From an uncultured Glaciecola sp. (GTDB taxonomy: Bacteria > Pseudomonadota > Gammaproteobacteria > Enterobacterales > Alteromonadaceae): a stretch of 64,000 nucleotides of DNA. This document shows, in pieces, positions 48,209-57,064 of this stretch. A program made the position numbers and the translations under genes. The stretch spans positions 248,001-312,000 of the forward strand of contig NZ_CALJHY010000002.1 in NCBI RefSeq assembly GCF_937770335.1. The letters are read 5' to 3'. The notes under the pieces are model-generated. The model did not search any database. It saw only the letters and a program-made list of their open reading frames with translations, and was not told the origin of the DNA. The first letter of the stretch is position 1; each line of letters begins with the position of its first letter.

Positions 48209-49772
48209 TGGGTGGGTTGTGTTGATCGTCAACTAGACCATTCTCCTTCAGGTAGGCGGCATATTTACTATGCTGACCTATCGCTCTCTGATGGACCGGT
48301 TCGGTGACTTGCGCTGAGCTTAGTGTTTTAATCATTCTAACAACCTTGTGTTTATCTCTATCATCGTCATTGCTCTGCCAACACTGTTGCTGATGGCTCA
48401 ATCCACAAAATGTGAGTACTTGTTGAATAGCTGCTTGTGGTTGACCAACTAAGGTTTCGTAAGCCATTTCAAAAATCTCATCTTCATAAATTTCTTGCCA
48501 GTGCTGCATTAAATTTTGGTGCAGTTGATGATAAGCCGATAATTCCTCAAGGTCACATAAGTAAGGTTCGTTAGCCGCAAAATGGTTCTTAAAAATAGAC
48601 AGCCCCGTATCAGCAAACTGTCGCGTCAAATGAATGATTTTGGCATGTGGAAATAGTGCTTTAATAAAACCGATCGATTGAAAATTAGCAGGTAGTTTAT
48701 CAATCACAAATGGCGTTTTAAGTTGCCTTTTTTTGATGGCCTTCTCATAAATATTGGCAGCTTGTTGACAAATTTCTTGTCCTTTGGAGGTGTTAAGCTC
48801 TGGTATAAACAAAGGGTAGGGCTGTTGCGAGTGATGAGCGGCGAAGTTTGCTACTTGATTGGCAATGATGGGTTGCTCTCCTAAACTCGATACATCTGAA
48901 TGCTGACACAGCATCTGTTCGAGCAGGGTTGATCCTGTGCGTGGCAAACCCAGGATAAAAATAGGGGTGAAATCACTGTTTTTACCAGAGTGTGTTTTTG
49001 GTTTAGTTGAATTTGCTTTTATTGCTGTAAAGAGAGCAGATAAATCATTGACTCGATAATCACACATAGATAGTTGCAGCGTGTTCGCGGTTTTCCAGTG
49101 ACTAAATGCCAGTTCGGTTTTATTTATTAATTCGAAATAGCGACCAAGCGCATAATTAACGATCATTTTCAGATTTTTGTGTGTAGCGCTGTCAGAGGGA
49201 TTATAAAGAATGCTGTCAGATACATTAACCAGTTTAGGGTTGATGTTGTTTAAAGCGCTGAGAGCATCATACGCTTGCGTAATGTCTTGCATTTGACCAA
49301 GGTTAAGTTTGAGTAACCATGCATAACTACTGAGTAACCTGTCATTGGAATAGGTTATACATTCAGTGGCTAACTTGTCAGCTTTGCTAAGTTGACCAAC
49401 TTCTCTATAAAAATTAGCGGCTCGATAGATAACCTCAGGATGTTCCGGAAATTGGGCTAATGCAAATTTGATGACGGTTTCAACATCAGCGACAGAATTT
49501 ACTATTTCAAACGCATCCGCCAATTTAAAAAGAGGCTCATGCTGTGTTGGCAATAATTGGCAAGCTAGGGAAAGTTGCTTAATAGCCGCGTCAAATTCTT
49601 CCACACTGAGCAGTGCGGCTCCAAAATAAAAACAAACATCACCGCGCTTAGGGTTCAATTTTTGTAATTCAGCGAACAGCATAAATGCACGCTGAAAATC
49701 ACCTTTAGCAGCCGCGTCTTTGGCAATGCTAAGCTGTTTTTCAATAGCTACTTGTGAGCCTTGCGTTGTCAA
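48201..49772 (-). CDS. TPR-repeat sulfotransferase
   Basis: Tetratricopeptide repeats occupy the first ~230 residues, with A/F-G-Y periodic helices such as FYFGAALLSVEEFDAAIKQL. A sulfotransferase domain follows: PAPS 5'-phosphosulfate loop LGLPRTGSTLLEQML and 3'-phosphate region IHLTRQFADTGLSIFKNHF. The substrate could be a peptide tyrosine or a glycan. The frame is open to an ATG at 49829, but that leader is odd and lies almost in the terminator; the TTG at 49772 has GGGAA nine bases upstream and gives an N-terminus that runs straight into the first repeat. Confidence 0.85.
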   Translation of the reverse strand: MTTQGSQVAIEKQLSIAKDAAAKGDFQRAFMLFAELQKLNPKRGDVCFYFGAALLSVEEFDAAIKQLSLACQLLPTQHEPLFKLADAFEIVNSVADVETVIKFALAQFPEHPEVIYRAANFYREVGQLSKADKLATECITYSNDRLLSSYAWLLKLNLGQMQDITQAYDALSALNNINPKLVNVSDSILYNPSDSATHKNLKMIVNYALGRYFELINKTELAFSHWKTANTLQLSMCDYRVNDLSALFTAIKANSTKPKTHSGKNSDFTPIFILGLPRTGSTLLEQMLCQHSDVSSLGEQPIIANQVANFAAHHSQQPYPLFIPELNTSKGQEICQQAANIYEKAIKKRQLKTPFVIDKLPANFQSIGFIKALFPHAKIIHLTRQFADTGLSIFKNHFAANEPYLCDLEELSAYHQLHQNLMQHWQEIYEDEIFEMAYETLVGQPQAAIQQVLTFCGLSHQQQCWQSNDDDRDKHKVVRMIKTLSSAQVTEPVHQRAIGQHSKYAAYLKENGLVDDQHNPPII

Positions 49773-49856
49773 AATACTGATTTCCCAAAATTTAGTGAAT
49801 ACAACTAAAAGTGCCATACAAGACAGCATAAATAAAGCAGAATTAATGCTAAAAAA

Positions 49857-49884
49857 AAAGCCTTGTCTTTAAGGACAAGGCTTT
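49857..49884 (-). terminator. Rho-independent terminator of the TonB receptor gene
   Basis: Stem AAAAGCCTTGTC/GACAAGGCTTTT with a 6-nt loop, followed on the minus strand by a run of nine T. It separates the receptor transcript from the sulfotransferase gene. Confidence 0.9.
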
Positions 49885-49901
49885 TGTAGTGTGTTTACTA
49901 T

Positions 49902-52547
49902 TTAGAAGCTATAAGTTGCTTGTACATAGTAGAAACCACCGTTGATACCAAACGGAGAGGTTTCATAGAAAACGCCACCCCAGTTGTTGTTTGGAATACC
50001 AACATCACTCGGGATATTGATGCGTTCTGCATCTTGATCAAACACGTTTTGTGCACCAGCGGTTAGTGTGAACTCTTCAGTTAAGAAGTAACTAAATTCA
50101 ACGTCAACAGTTACTGCAGCATCAGCTGTAATTGCCGTTGCATCGAAATCTACGTGAACACCTTGGTATTCGCCATAGTAGTTAACACGTGTAAAGAATG
50201 AGAACTCATCCATGCTTTGTGCCCATGTTGCTGTAGCACGATGGTTTGGAAGGTCTTCTTCTAAACGCTTAACTTTAAAAGCACCGGTTATAGCACTAAA
50301 TCTATCGACTTTAGTTTCGTTCCAGTTATACGCTAAGCTGAAGGTAGAGCTTCCACCCAATAACTCAGTAGCATAGTTAGCAACTACATCGATACCTGTT
50401 GTAGTGGTATCAAAATCGTTAGTAAAGAAACTAACCTGTGCTAAACCTGCAACATTCGGAACGCCTGCAGCGATGAGTGTTGTTTTGTTTGCATCAGTTA
50501 AGTTGATTTTTTCAGATTGGCTAATACGGTCTTCTACTTCGATGTTGTAATAATCAAGCGTGATGAAAACATCACCCAAGGTATAAACAGCACCTAATGT
50601 ATAACTTTTTGAGTCTTCTGGCGTTAGCTCAGTACCACCTAATTCAACCGAAATTGGGTTAGTTGGAGGCAGTAACGCAGAATCAACCAGTACACCACTG
50701 CTTAAGTTAGTTTGCACGTTACTGACGTTAGCTTGACCAACTGTAGGTGCTCTAAAGCCTGTGCTGTAAGAACTTCTCAAAGAGAAGTCATCATTTACAT
50801 GGTACTGACCTGCTAGCTTAAAGTTAGCCGTTGAACCAAATGTATCGTAGTCTTCGTAACGAACAGCAACACCTAGTAAGAATGCTTCAGTGAATGGAAT
50901 TTCGGTGTCTAAATATACTGCATAGTTACGACGAGTTGATACGCCTTGGTCAGACGGTTTGAACCCAGGGAAACCGTTTGAACCAACACTGAAACCTTGG
51001 TCAAATAATGGACCGTTTTCAAACGAAGCAACGTCACCAGCAATAACTTCAAAGCTTTCTTCACGCCACTCTAAACCACCAGCAATGTTCACTTCGCTAT
51101 ATAAATCGAAGTCAAATTGCTTAACCATGTCTAAGTTGAAACTCTTTTCTAGTTGAATGTATTTACCAGGAGCGAAATCGCGAGGCGTATCTGGACCTAA
51201 TGAAGAGTTCAAGGTATCAAAGATAAGAAATGCTGATTCGCTGCGGCCGACTGAACCGCTAACATCGTAAAACCAACCTTCAGCAAAACCAGCTTTGATT
51301 TCACCTTTGGTACCAATAACTAACGATGTATCTGTGATATTACCACCAAAGTTTGGTGTAAAACCTGCAGGAATGTCTAGGTTGTGAGCAAAACAGTTTG
51401 CGCCTTGCAATTGACCTAATGCTGTTGGGTCAGGTAAACCATTTGAACCAATTTCAACAATTGGGCAGTTTAACTGTTGTGATAAACCATCTAAAGAACC
51501 GACTAATATGGTCGCTGGAGCAGCATCCCAAGCTTCTTGACCTGCTGCGTCATCATCACCAGGACGGTAACCTGCAGTCCCGTCAACATTGCGCACTATA
51601 CCGCCATAAACACCTGGGCGTGTAGTTGGGTTACGGTAGTAAAAACCACCACGTACATCACGTTCAGAGTAGTTTCCGAACATATAGAATTCTTTATCAT
51701 CGCCTAAGTCAAGACCAATATTACCAAATATAGTTATGTCGTCTTTTACTTCAGGTGAACCCCAAATTTGAGCTGGGTTTGCTACATCTAAACCGGCTTG
51801 TTCGAATAAAGTTGCATCGGCACGTTGCACGCTTCGGCTGGTAGCATCTGCATTTTTATACTGGAAACTGAGGTTAGCAAAACCATCATCTGTAAACGGT
51901 AAACCAATGTTTCCTGATAATTGACTTGTATCGCCATCACCTTCGTAATAAGAACCTTGGCGAAGCGACAATGAACCGCCCTCAGCACTGTCCTTTAGGA
52001 CGAAGTTCATTACACCAGCAATTGCGTCAGAACCGTATTGCGCCGCAGCGCCGTCACGAAGTACTTCAACCTGCTTTAATGCAACGCTTGGAATAACACT
52101 GATATCGGGACCTTGAGCACCATCGTTAATACCACCACCTAAGAAGGCGATAACAGAAGAACGATGACGGCGTTTGCCGTTGACTAAAATTAGTGTGCTA
52201 TCTGAAGATAGGCCACGCAAGTTAGCTGGACGCACCAATGTCGCTGCATCACTTATCGGGTTTGCATGCACGTTTAATGAAGGGATTGTCCCTTTCAATA
52301 ATTCAAGCATGTCTGTGTTACCGCCTTTGCCTAGCTCATCACCACTAATAATATCGATAGCTACTGGCGAATCAGCAATTGAGCGAGGTGCTGCACGACT
52401 ACCTACAACCGCGATTTTTTCAACCATGGATGCTTTCTTGCCGTCTTCTTGCGCAACAGCTGGTAATGCAAACGTAAGCGATGCGGCAGCACTAACTGCT
52501 AATCCAACACGTACGCTTCTTGTTAATAGTGTAAGGTTATTTTTCAT
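49902..52547 (-). CDS. TonB-dependent outer-membrane receptor
   Basis: 881-residue TonB-dependent transporter. A signal peptide (residues 1 to about 32, ending AVAQ) is followed by a short exposed stretch with a TonB-box-like IAVVGSRA, a plug domain (about 55-165, NLRGLSSDSTLILVNGKRRH) and a 22-stranded barrel ending in the canonical aromatic C-terminus YVQATYSF. The many Asn/Asp-rich loops and the plug sequence resemble the large marine family of unknown or peptide/carbohydrate substrates, not a classic siderophore receptor. GGGATA precedes the ATG. Neighbour to the TPR-sulfotransferase. Confidence 0.92.
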   Translation of the reverse strand: MKNNLTLLTRSVRVGLAVSAAASLTFALPAVAQEDGKKASMVEKIAVVGSRAAPRSIADSPVAIDIISGDELGKGGNTDMLELLKGTIPSLNVHANPISDAATLVRPANLRGLSSDSTLILVNGKRRHRSSVIAFLGGGINDGAQGPDISVIPSVALKQVEVLRDGAAAQYGSDAIAGVMNFVLKDSAEGGSLSLRQGSYYEGDGDTSQLSGNIGLPFTDDGFANLSFQYKNADATSRSVQRADATLFEQAGLDVANPAQIWGSPEVKDDITIFGNIGLDLGDDKEFYMFGNYSERDVRGGFYYRNPTTRPGVYGGIVRNVDGTAGYRPGDDDAAGQEAWDAAPATILVGSLDGLSQQLNCPIVEIGSNGLPDPTALGQLQGANCFAHNLDIPAGFTPNFGGNITDTSLVIGTKGEIKAGFAEGWFYDVSGSVGRSESAFLIFDTLNSSLGPDTPRDFAPGKYIQLEKSFNLDMVKQFDFDLYSEVNIAGGLEWREESFEVIAGDVASFENGPLFDQGFSVGSNGFPGFKPSDQGVSTRRNYAVYLDTEIPFTEAFLLGVAVRYEDYDTFGSTANFKLAGQYHVNDDFSLRSSYSTGFRAPTVGQANVSNVQTNLSSGVLVDSALLPPTNPISVELGGTELTPEDSKSYTLGAVYTLGDVFITLDYYNIEVEDRISQSEKINLTDANKTTLIAAGVPNVAGLAQVSFFTNDFDTTTTGIDVVANYATELLGGSSTFSLAYNWNETKVDRFSAITGAFKVKRLEEDLPNHRATATWAQSMDEFSFFTRVNYYGEYQGVHVDFDATAITADAAVTVDVEFSYFLTEEFTLTAGAQNVFDQDAERINIPSDVGIPNNNWGGVFYETSPFGINGGFYYVQATYSF

Positions 52548-52854
52548 GTGTTATCCCGTTTATATTTATAAATGTTACATAAGTATAAGTTGCGTTTTTT
52601 TGCTTTTATTATTCGCAATTTTTAAAATAAGTTCCCTTTAATCTGACTGGTCAACGTAGCTAACGCGCTATCGTTGGTTGGCGCAAAGTAACCCGACTGA
52701 ATTCAAATTACAATTGGTTCAAAGTATATTTTACAATAATTTTATTAAATCGGCCTATAATTTTTGTGTTTCAGTGGTCAGCATGTTATGTCGATTTCAA
52801 CGGTGGGGGGATTTGTAGCTGATTTTAGTGATATCTGTGGGCATTAAAAATTTA

Positions 52855-52880
52855 ATTAAATTAAATTAAATTAAATTAAA
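52855..52880. repeat. Microsatellite (ATTAA)5
   Basis: Five perfect head-to-tail copies of ATTAA plus one extra A, preceded by a related AT-rich stretch. Confidence 0.9.
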
Positions 52881-52936
52881 CGGAATTGCAGAGCGCCAAC
52901 ATCTCGCCGTTTTTTATTTACGTCTAAGTTAGTAAG

Positions 52937-52969
52937 AAAACTAAAACTAAAACTAAAACTAAAACTAAA
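52937..52969. repeat. Microsatellite (AAAACT)5
   Basis: Five perfect copies of AAAACT followed by a partial AAA. A different unit from the ATTAA tract 57 bp upstream. Confidence 0.9.
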
Positions 52970-53767
52970 GTATATGTTTCAGTAGGTTGTAGAAATAAGG
53001 CTAACGTTTTTTTTCAGCTAAAACTGAACTCTTATACTTATTTATCTCTCTTTATGGTCATACCAGATGTGTAGCCTTCAGCTTTTATTGTTCGATAAAT
53101 TACTGATTATATATGACTTGGTGACACTCATTATTTCTAAAGTTTTAAGTACGTCATATCGCCACCCTTTCTCTCTAATATACGCACCTTGGTTATTAAT
53201 TCACCTCTTCTATCTATTCGTTGTATGAATAACAGCCTAATACAGCAGTGCTGATTCACCTTCCTTAGAGGCAGTTGAATGCGCTTCTAATTGTTCTCAA
53301 ATAATACTTTCACTGCGTGATCAATTTGTAATCTCTAATTCATGCGTCTAACAACAAATTTAAGGATCATAACCATTCATAATTAGGCAATTGGCTTCAA
53401 AAAATAGGTCATATCCGTAGGCTCATCTGATGCTTAAAATATTTTTAATTGCAAAAAAGTAGGTTACCGGCTAAAATAATCACACAAGATATTTGTGCAA
53501 TACTTTTGTATAATATACTTAAGTATAATTAATCTAAGCATCCCACGGATCTTATTGTTTGAAATAAATAAAGATACACACAGTGAAAGTGCTTACTCAG
53601 ACTCATAAGTTTTTGCACGGCGTGATCGCGATTGCTTAGTTTTAGGCAATAAATACCGTCTTTAATTTTACCAATATTCTACACAAGACAATTAACAACA
53701 TCGCAGCGAAGGGAGCAGCAGGCAAATAAAGGACCATTTAAACACCGAATAGTGATAAACAAATAAC

Positions 53768-56700
53768 ATGATGAAATATACAAAACGACTCATGCTTACC
53801 TCCATAATTTTTGTTATTACGAGCGCAAAAGCGGATATCCCAATTCCACTAGATCCCCCGCTAAATCGCCTTACAATCTATTCCGGTGCCGCTATAACAA
53901 TGGGCGCAAGTTCAGCCGTAAATGGCAATATTCAGGTAAACGCTGCCGCAACACTAGGTGCGAGTTCAATCGTCGGTGGTTACATAGTGGCTGGAGCTGC
54001 TGTAACGCTTGGCGCGTCAACACAAGTAGGTGACTATATTGAGGCTCGTGATGCCGGAACGATCGGAGCTGATTCAACAATTGGTGGCCATCTGACAACC
54101 GGAGACGCGGCAACGCTTGGTGCTAATACGATTGACGGCAATATTATGGTTGGTGGCGATCTTGCTGCTGGCGCCGCGATACTGGTAGGCACCAAGGCGG
54201 TGATTGCTGGTAACCTTAAAGCTGGAGCAGCAGCATCTGCAGACCTCGGTGCGGATGCAAAAGTCATCGGCAATGCTGCGGCTGGCATAGCGTTAACACT
54301 CGGCGCCGATGTAATAGTTGATGGTCATGCTCAGGCTGGAAGTGGGTCTTTAATGCTTGGAGTTGGTGCTTCCATCGGCGGTAATGCCAGAGCTGGGACG
54401 AGTGTCGTGCTAGCGGCTGGAGCAACTGTCGGTGGCGATATTACACAGCTTAGTGCAGAGGCGTTTGCTACTAATGTCAAGCAACCCATAGATGATCAGA
54501 GTCTAAAACTCTTGCTGGTGCAAGCTCAACTTGCCACTATGCTAGCACCTTTGGAAAATCAATTGCCCACGGCAATGACGTTAAGTAGAACAATCAAAAA
54601 GGGTATTTATCATACAACTGCTCTGACGACGACCGCTGGCATAACCATCACGTTTGATGGTGAAGGCGAACAAGGCCATTGGCTCATTAATAGCGATAGC
54701 TTTATTGCTTTTGGTGCTAGTACCAAAATAATATTGAAAGATGTTACTTCAAATAGCACGATTACTTGGAACGCTGCAAGCTATGTTTCCGCAGGTGCGA
54801 GTGCGGAGCTTATCGGTACTTTTTTTGCCGGTTCGTATGTTCTTACCGGCGAATTTACTGTATTAGATGGAGTTGGTGATAGCTGTGGCCGTATCTTTAC
54901 TACTACAGGGGCCGTCACACTAGGCGCAAGTAACATAATTGGAACGCCCGATTGCACAGAGCAATTGTCCTCTATTGATCATTACGAAATCGTTCATGAT
55001 GGTCAAGGTTTAACCTGTGACTCTGAATCGGTTATCTTGCGCGCATGCACCGATGCTAGCTGTTCCAATTTAAGTACTCAGCCAGTTACGCTTACTTTGC
55101 TTAACGACGGTGAGCCAATTAGTTTCCCTACGTTTATCGGTAGTACAGTAATTACTTTTAATAATCCCGATGTTGAAATCCTTACATTAGCATTAGCTAA
55201 CACCTCAATTACCGCTGCTAACCCTCTGTTGTGCGATGACAGTATTACTAACTCTTGTGATATGAACTTCACTAATGCCGGACTCCGGTTTCTCTCGGGC
55301 GATGACAATAGTACTATCTTACCAAACCAAATAGCAGGCTCTGTATTTGCCGACACTTTAAAAATTCAGGCCGTGCAAGACACAAATGGTGTTTGTACTG
55401 GTTTATTTACCGGCAATAATAATGTTAATTTATCACAGGAAAATATCGATCCAGGTGGTACTAATGGTCTTAGTTTTACCAGTGATGGTGCGACTATTGC
55501 CAAGCACTCTGATTTCACTAATACCACGCTGAACTTTGGGTCCGACAGCATTGCGGTTATACCAACCCCGATTTATCACGATGCGGGACAAATTCGTCTT
55601 CATGCTAACTATGATTTCGGTGGCGTGAGACTATCTGGCAGCAGTAATGCTTTTTGGGTCAGTCCAACTGAGTTTGTTATTACTGCAAAATCAGGAGTGA
55701 CAAACCTAAACGGTGCCACATCGACGGCAACTCCTACTCATAAAGCAGGTAATGATTTTGATTTAAGCGTAACTGCTTTAAATAGCCTTGGGTTTATTAC
55801 ACCGAATTATTCGAGTGGGCAAATACAATTGATGCTAACTCGCACGGGGCCTATATTAAGCGACAGTACCGACGGTAATCTTAGTTATGGTGGAGCGAGC
55901 ACATTAGCTAGTAGTGCAAGCCCTGTATTTCAAAACGTGACGCTTACTGACTTTGTTTCAGGTGTGTCTTCTTATAATGCAGCGCAATATTCAGAAGTGG
56001 GTTTACTTAATTTAGATGTTCAAGACAACAATTACGGCAATGCGAATATTATCATTCCAGCGGTGGCAATTAATATTGGGCGCTTTATTCCTGAACACTT
56101 TACACAAACAATAGCAGATGATGGTTTTTTTCTTGCGACATGCAATACAGCAATAACATTCGCTGCCTATAGCGGGCAAAAGGACGAAGCAAGCAACAGT
56201 ATTGGTGCAATTTCATATTTAACGAATCCAGTATTAGTCATTACGGCTTTTAATAAACAAGGGAATATCACTCAAAACTATCATCAGGATAGTCAAGGTA
56301 GTGCTAATGATTATATGAAACTCACTAATGTGGGTATTAGTGTTTCTACACCAACCTTAGACCAAGTAGCTGTAGGAGTTGATAACAACAAACTATCCTT
56401 AACGGCCAGTATGAATATAGGCACCCTGAGTGAACATAATTTGACCTCGCTATCGAATGGTGCCGAATTACCTAGAGGGGTATTACACTACAAGCTATCA
56501 GACGCTGATCATTTTTTCTATAACCGCTCTGCCAATTCACGAGTCGCCCCATTTACGTCGGATATTGACTTTTCTATCGCGACAATTACAGACGCCGACA
56601 ACGTGACCGTGACAAGCACTGTTAATGCTTCACCTACAGGTGTTGAAATTCGATTTGGTCGCTTAGTATTAAAAAATAGTTTTGGACCGGAAACCGCTAA

Positions 56701-57064
56701 TTTCCCACAACAGATGCAAATTGAACATTTCAATGGTACGGCATTTGGCATCAATAAAGATGATAATTGCGCTAGTTACGATGCCAACAAAATCTCACTT
56801 GTCAATCTTAGTCTAGATCCGCTGGTGAGCGGTGTGCTAGGAGGAACTGGATATTTCCTTACCGGTAAAACACAAACAATTGAATTGCAAGCTCCTGGAG
56901 ATGGGAATCAAGGGCAAATTGGTGTGTCATATGATGCCTATGATTGGTTTAAATATGATTGGGATAACGATGATGCTTATGATGAAAGCCCTGTTGCTGT
57001 TGCTACTTTTGGTATTTTTCGTGGAAATGACCGTATCGGCTATATTCGAGAATCTTTTTACTAA
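53768..57064 (+). CDS. Exported MshQ-like protein with ice-binding-like (DUF3494) module
   Basis: 1098 residues. Signal peptide 1-22 (ending AKA). Residues 45-227 are about ten 18-residue repeats of LGASS-x-V-x-G-x-I type, suggesting a beta-helix. Residues about 235-396 resemble DUF3494, the ice-binding/adhesive fold: GIYHTTALTTTAGITITFDG, GHWLINSDSFIAFGASTK, ITWNAASYVSAGAS and a GAVTLGASNIIGT close. From about 405 the sequence is MshQ/DUF6701 (HYEIVHDGQGLTC, RFIPEHF, FAAYSGQ, and the closing FGIFRGNDRIGYIRESF). MshQ is a putative MSHA-pilus-associated protein, yet no msh genes are here. The stop overlaps the next start. Confidence 0.82.
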   Translation: MMKYTKRLMLTSIIFVITSAKADIPIPLDPPLNRLTIYSGAAITMGASSAVNGNIQVNAAATLGASSIVGGYIVAGAAVTLGASTQVGDYIEARDAGTIGADSTIGGHLTTGDAATLGANTIDGNIMVGGDLAAGAAILVGTKAVIAGNLKAGAAASADLGADAKVIGNAAAGIALTLGADVIVDGHAQAGSGSLMLGVGASIGGNARAGTSVVLAAGATVGGDITQLSAEAFATNVKQPIDDQSLKLLLVQAQLATMLAPLENQLPTAMTLSRTIKKGIYHTTALTTTAGITITFDGEGEQGHWLINSDSFIAFGASTKIILKDVTSNSTITWNAASYVSAGASAELIGTFFAGSYVLTGEFTVLDGVGDSCGRIFTTTGAVTLGASNIIGTPDCTEQLSSIDHYEIVHDGQGLTCDSESVILRACTDASCSNLSTQPVTLTLLNDGEPISFPTFIGSTVITFNNPDVEILTLALANTSITAANPLLCDDSITNSCDMNFTNAGLRFLSGDDNSTILPNQIAGSVFADTLKIQAVQDTNGVCTGLFTGNNNVNLSQENIDPGGTNGLSFTSDGATIAKHSDFTNTTLNFGSDSIAVIPTPIYHDAGQIRLHANYDFGGVRLSGSSNAFWVSPTEFVITAKSGVTNLNGATSTATPTHKAGNDFDLSVTALNSLGFITPNYSSGQIQLMLTRTGPILSDSTDGNLSYGGASTLASSASPVFQNVTLTDFVSGVSSYNAAQYSEVGLLNLDVQDNNYGNANIIIPAVAINIGRFIPEHFTQTIADDGFFLATCNTAITFAAYSGQKDEASNSIGAISYLTNPVLVITAFNKQGNITQNYHQDSQGSANDYMKLTNVGISVSTPTLDQVAVGVDNNKLSLTASMNIGTLSEHNLTSLSNGAELPRGVLHYKLSDADHFFYNRSANSRVAPFTSDIDFSIATITDADNVTVTSTVNASPTGVEIRFGRLVLKNSFGPETANFPQQMQIEHFNGTAFGINKDDNCASYDANKISLVNLSLDPLVSGVLGGTGYFLTGKTQTIELQAPGDGNQGQIGVSYDAYDWFKYDWDNDDAYDESPVAVATFGIFRGNDRIGYIRESFY
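53900..54448 (+). repeat. Coding repeats of 54 bp (18-residue period)
   Basis: About ten degenerate units in the N-terminal domain. The first four are exactly 18 codons each and start MGASSAVNG, LGASSIVGG, LGASTQVGD and IGADSTIGG; later ones vary from 18 to 22 codons. The DNA copies are diverged, which argues for old duplication rather than recent slippage. Confidence 0.75.

Larger units (their letters stand above)
52548..53767. other. 1.2-kb gene-free region with microsatellites
   Basis: AT-rich sequence between two divergent surface-protein genes. No open frame of plausible coding character was found. It contains two short tandem microsatellites (52855-52880 and 52937-52969) about 60 bp apart. 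A GGTTACCG string near 53462 recalls the end of a c-di-GMP riboswitch, but the rest of that motif is absent. Confidence 0.6.

Noticed and set aside
52174-52641. 155-codon plus-strand frame over the start of the TonB receptor
   Set aside because: Overlaps the signal peptide and plug domain of the receptor on the other strand; no independent support.
53440-53480. GGTTACCG string suggesting a c-di-GMP (GEMM) riboswitch upstream of the MshQ-like/GGDEF-EAL operon
   Set aside because: The other conserved blocks of the motif are absent, and it is about 300 bp from the start codon.
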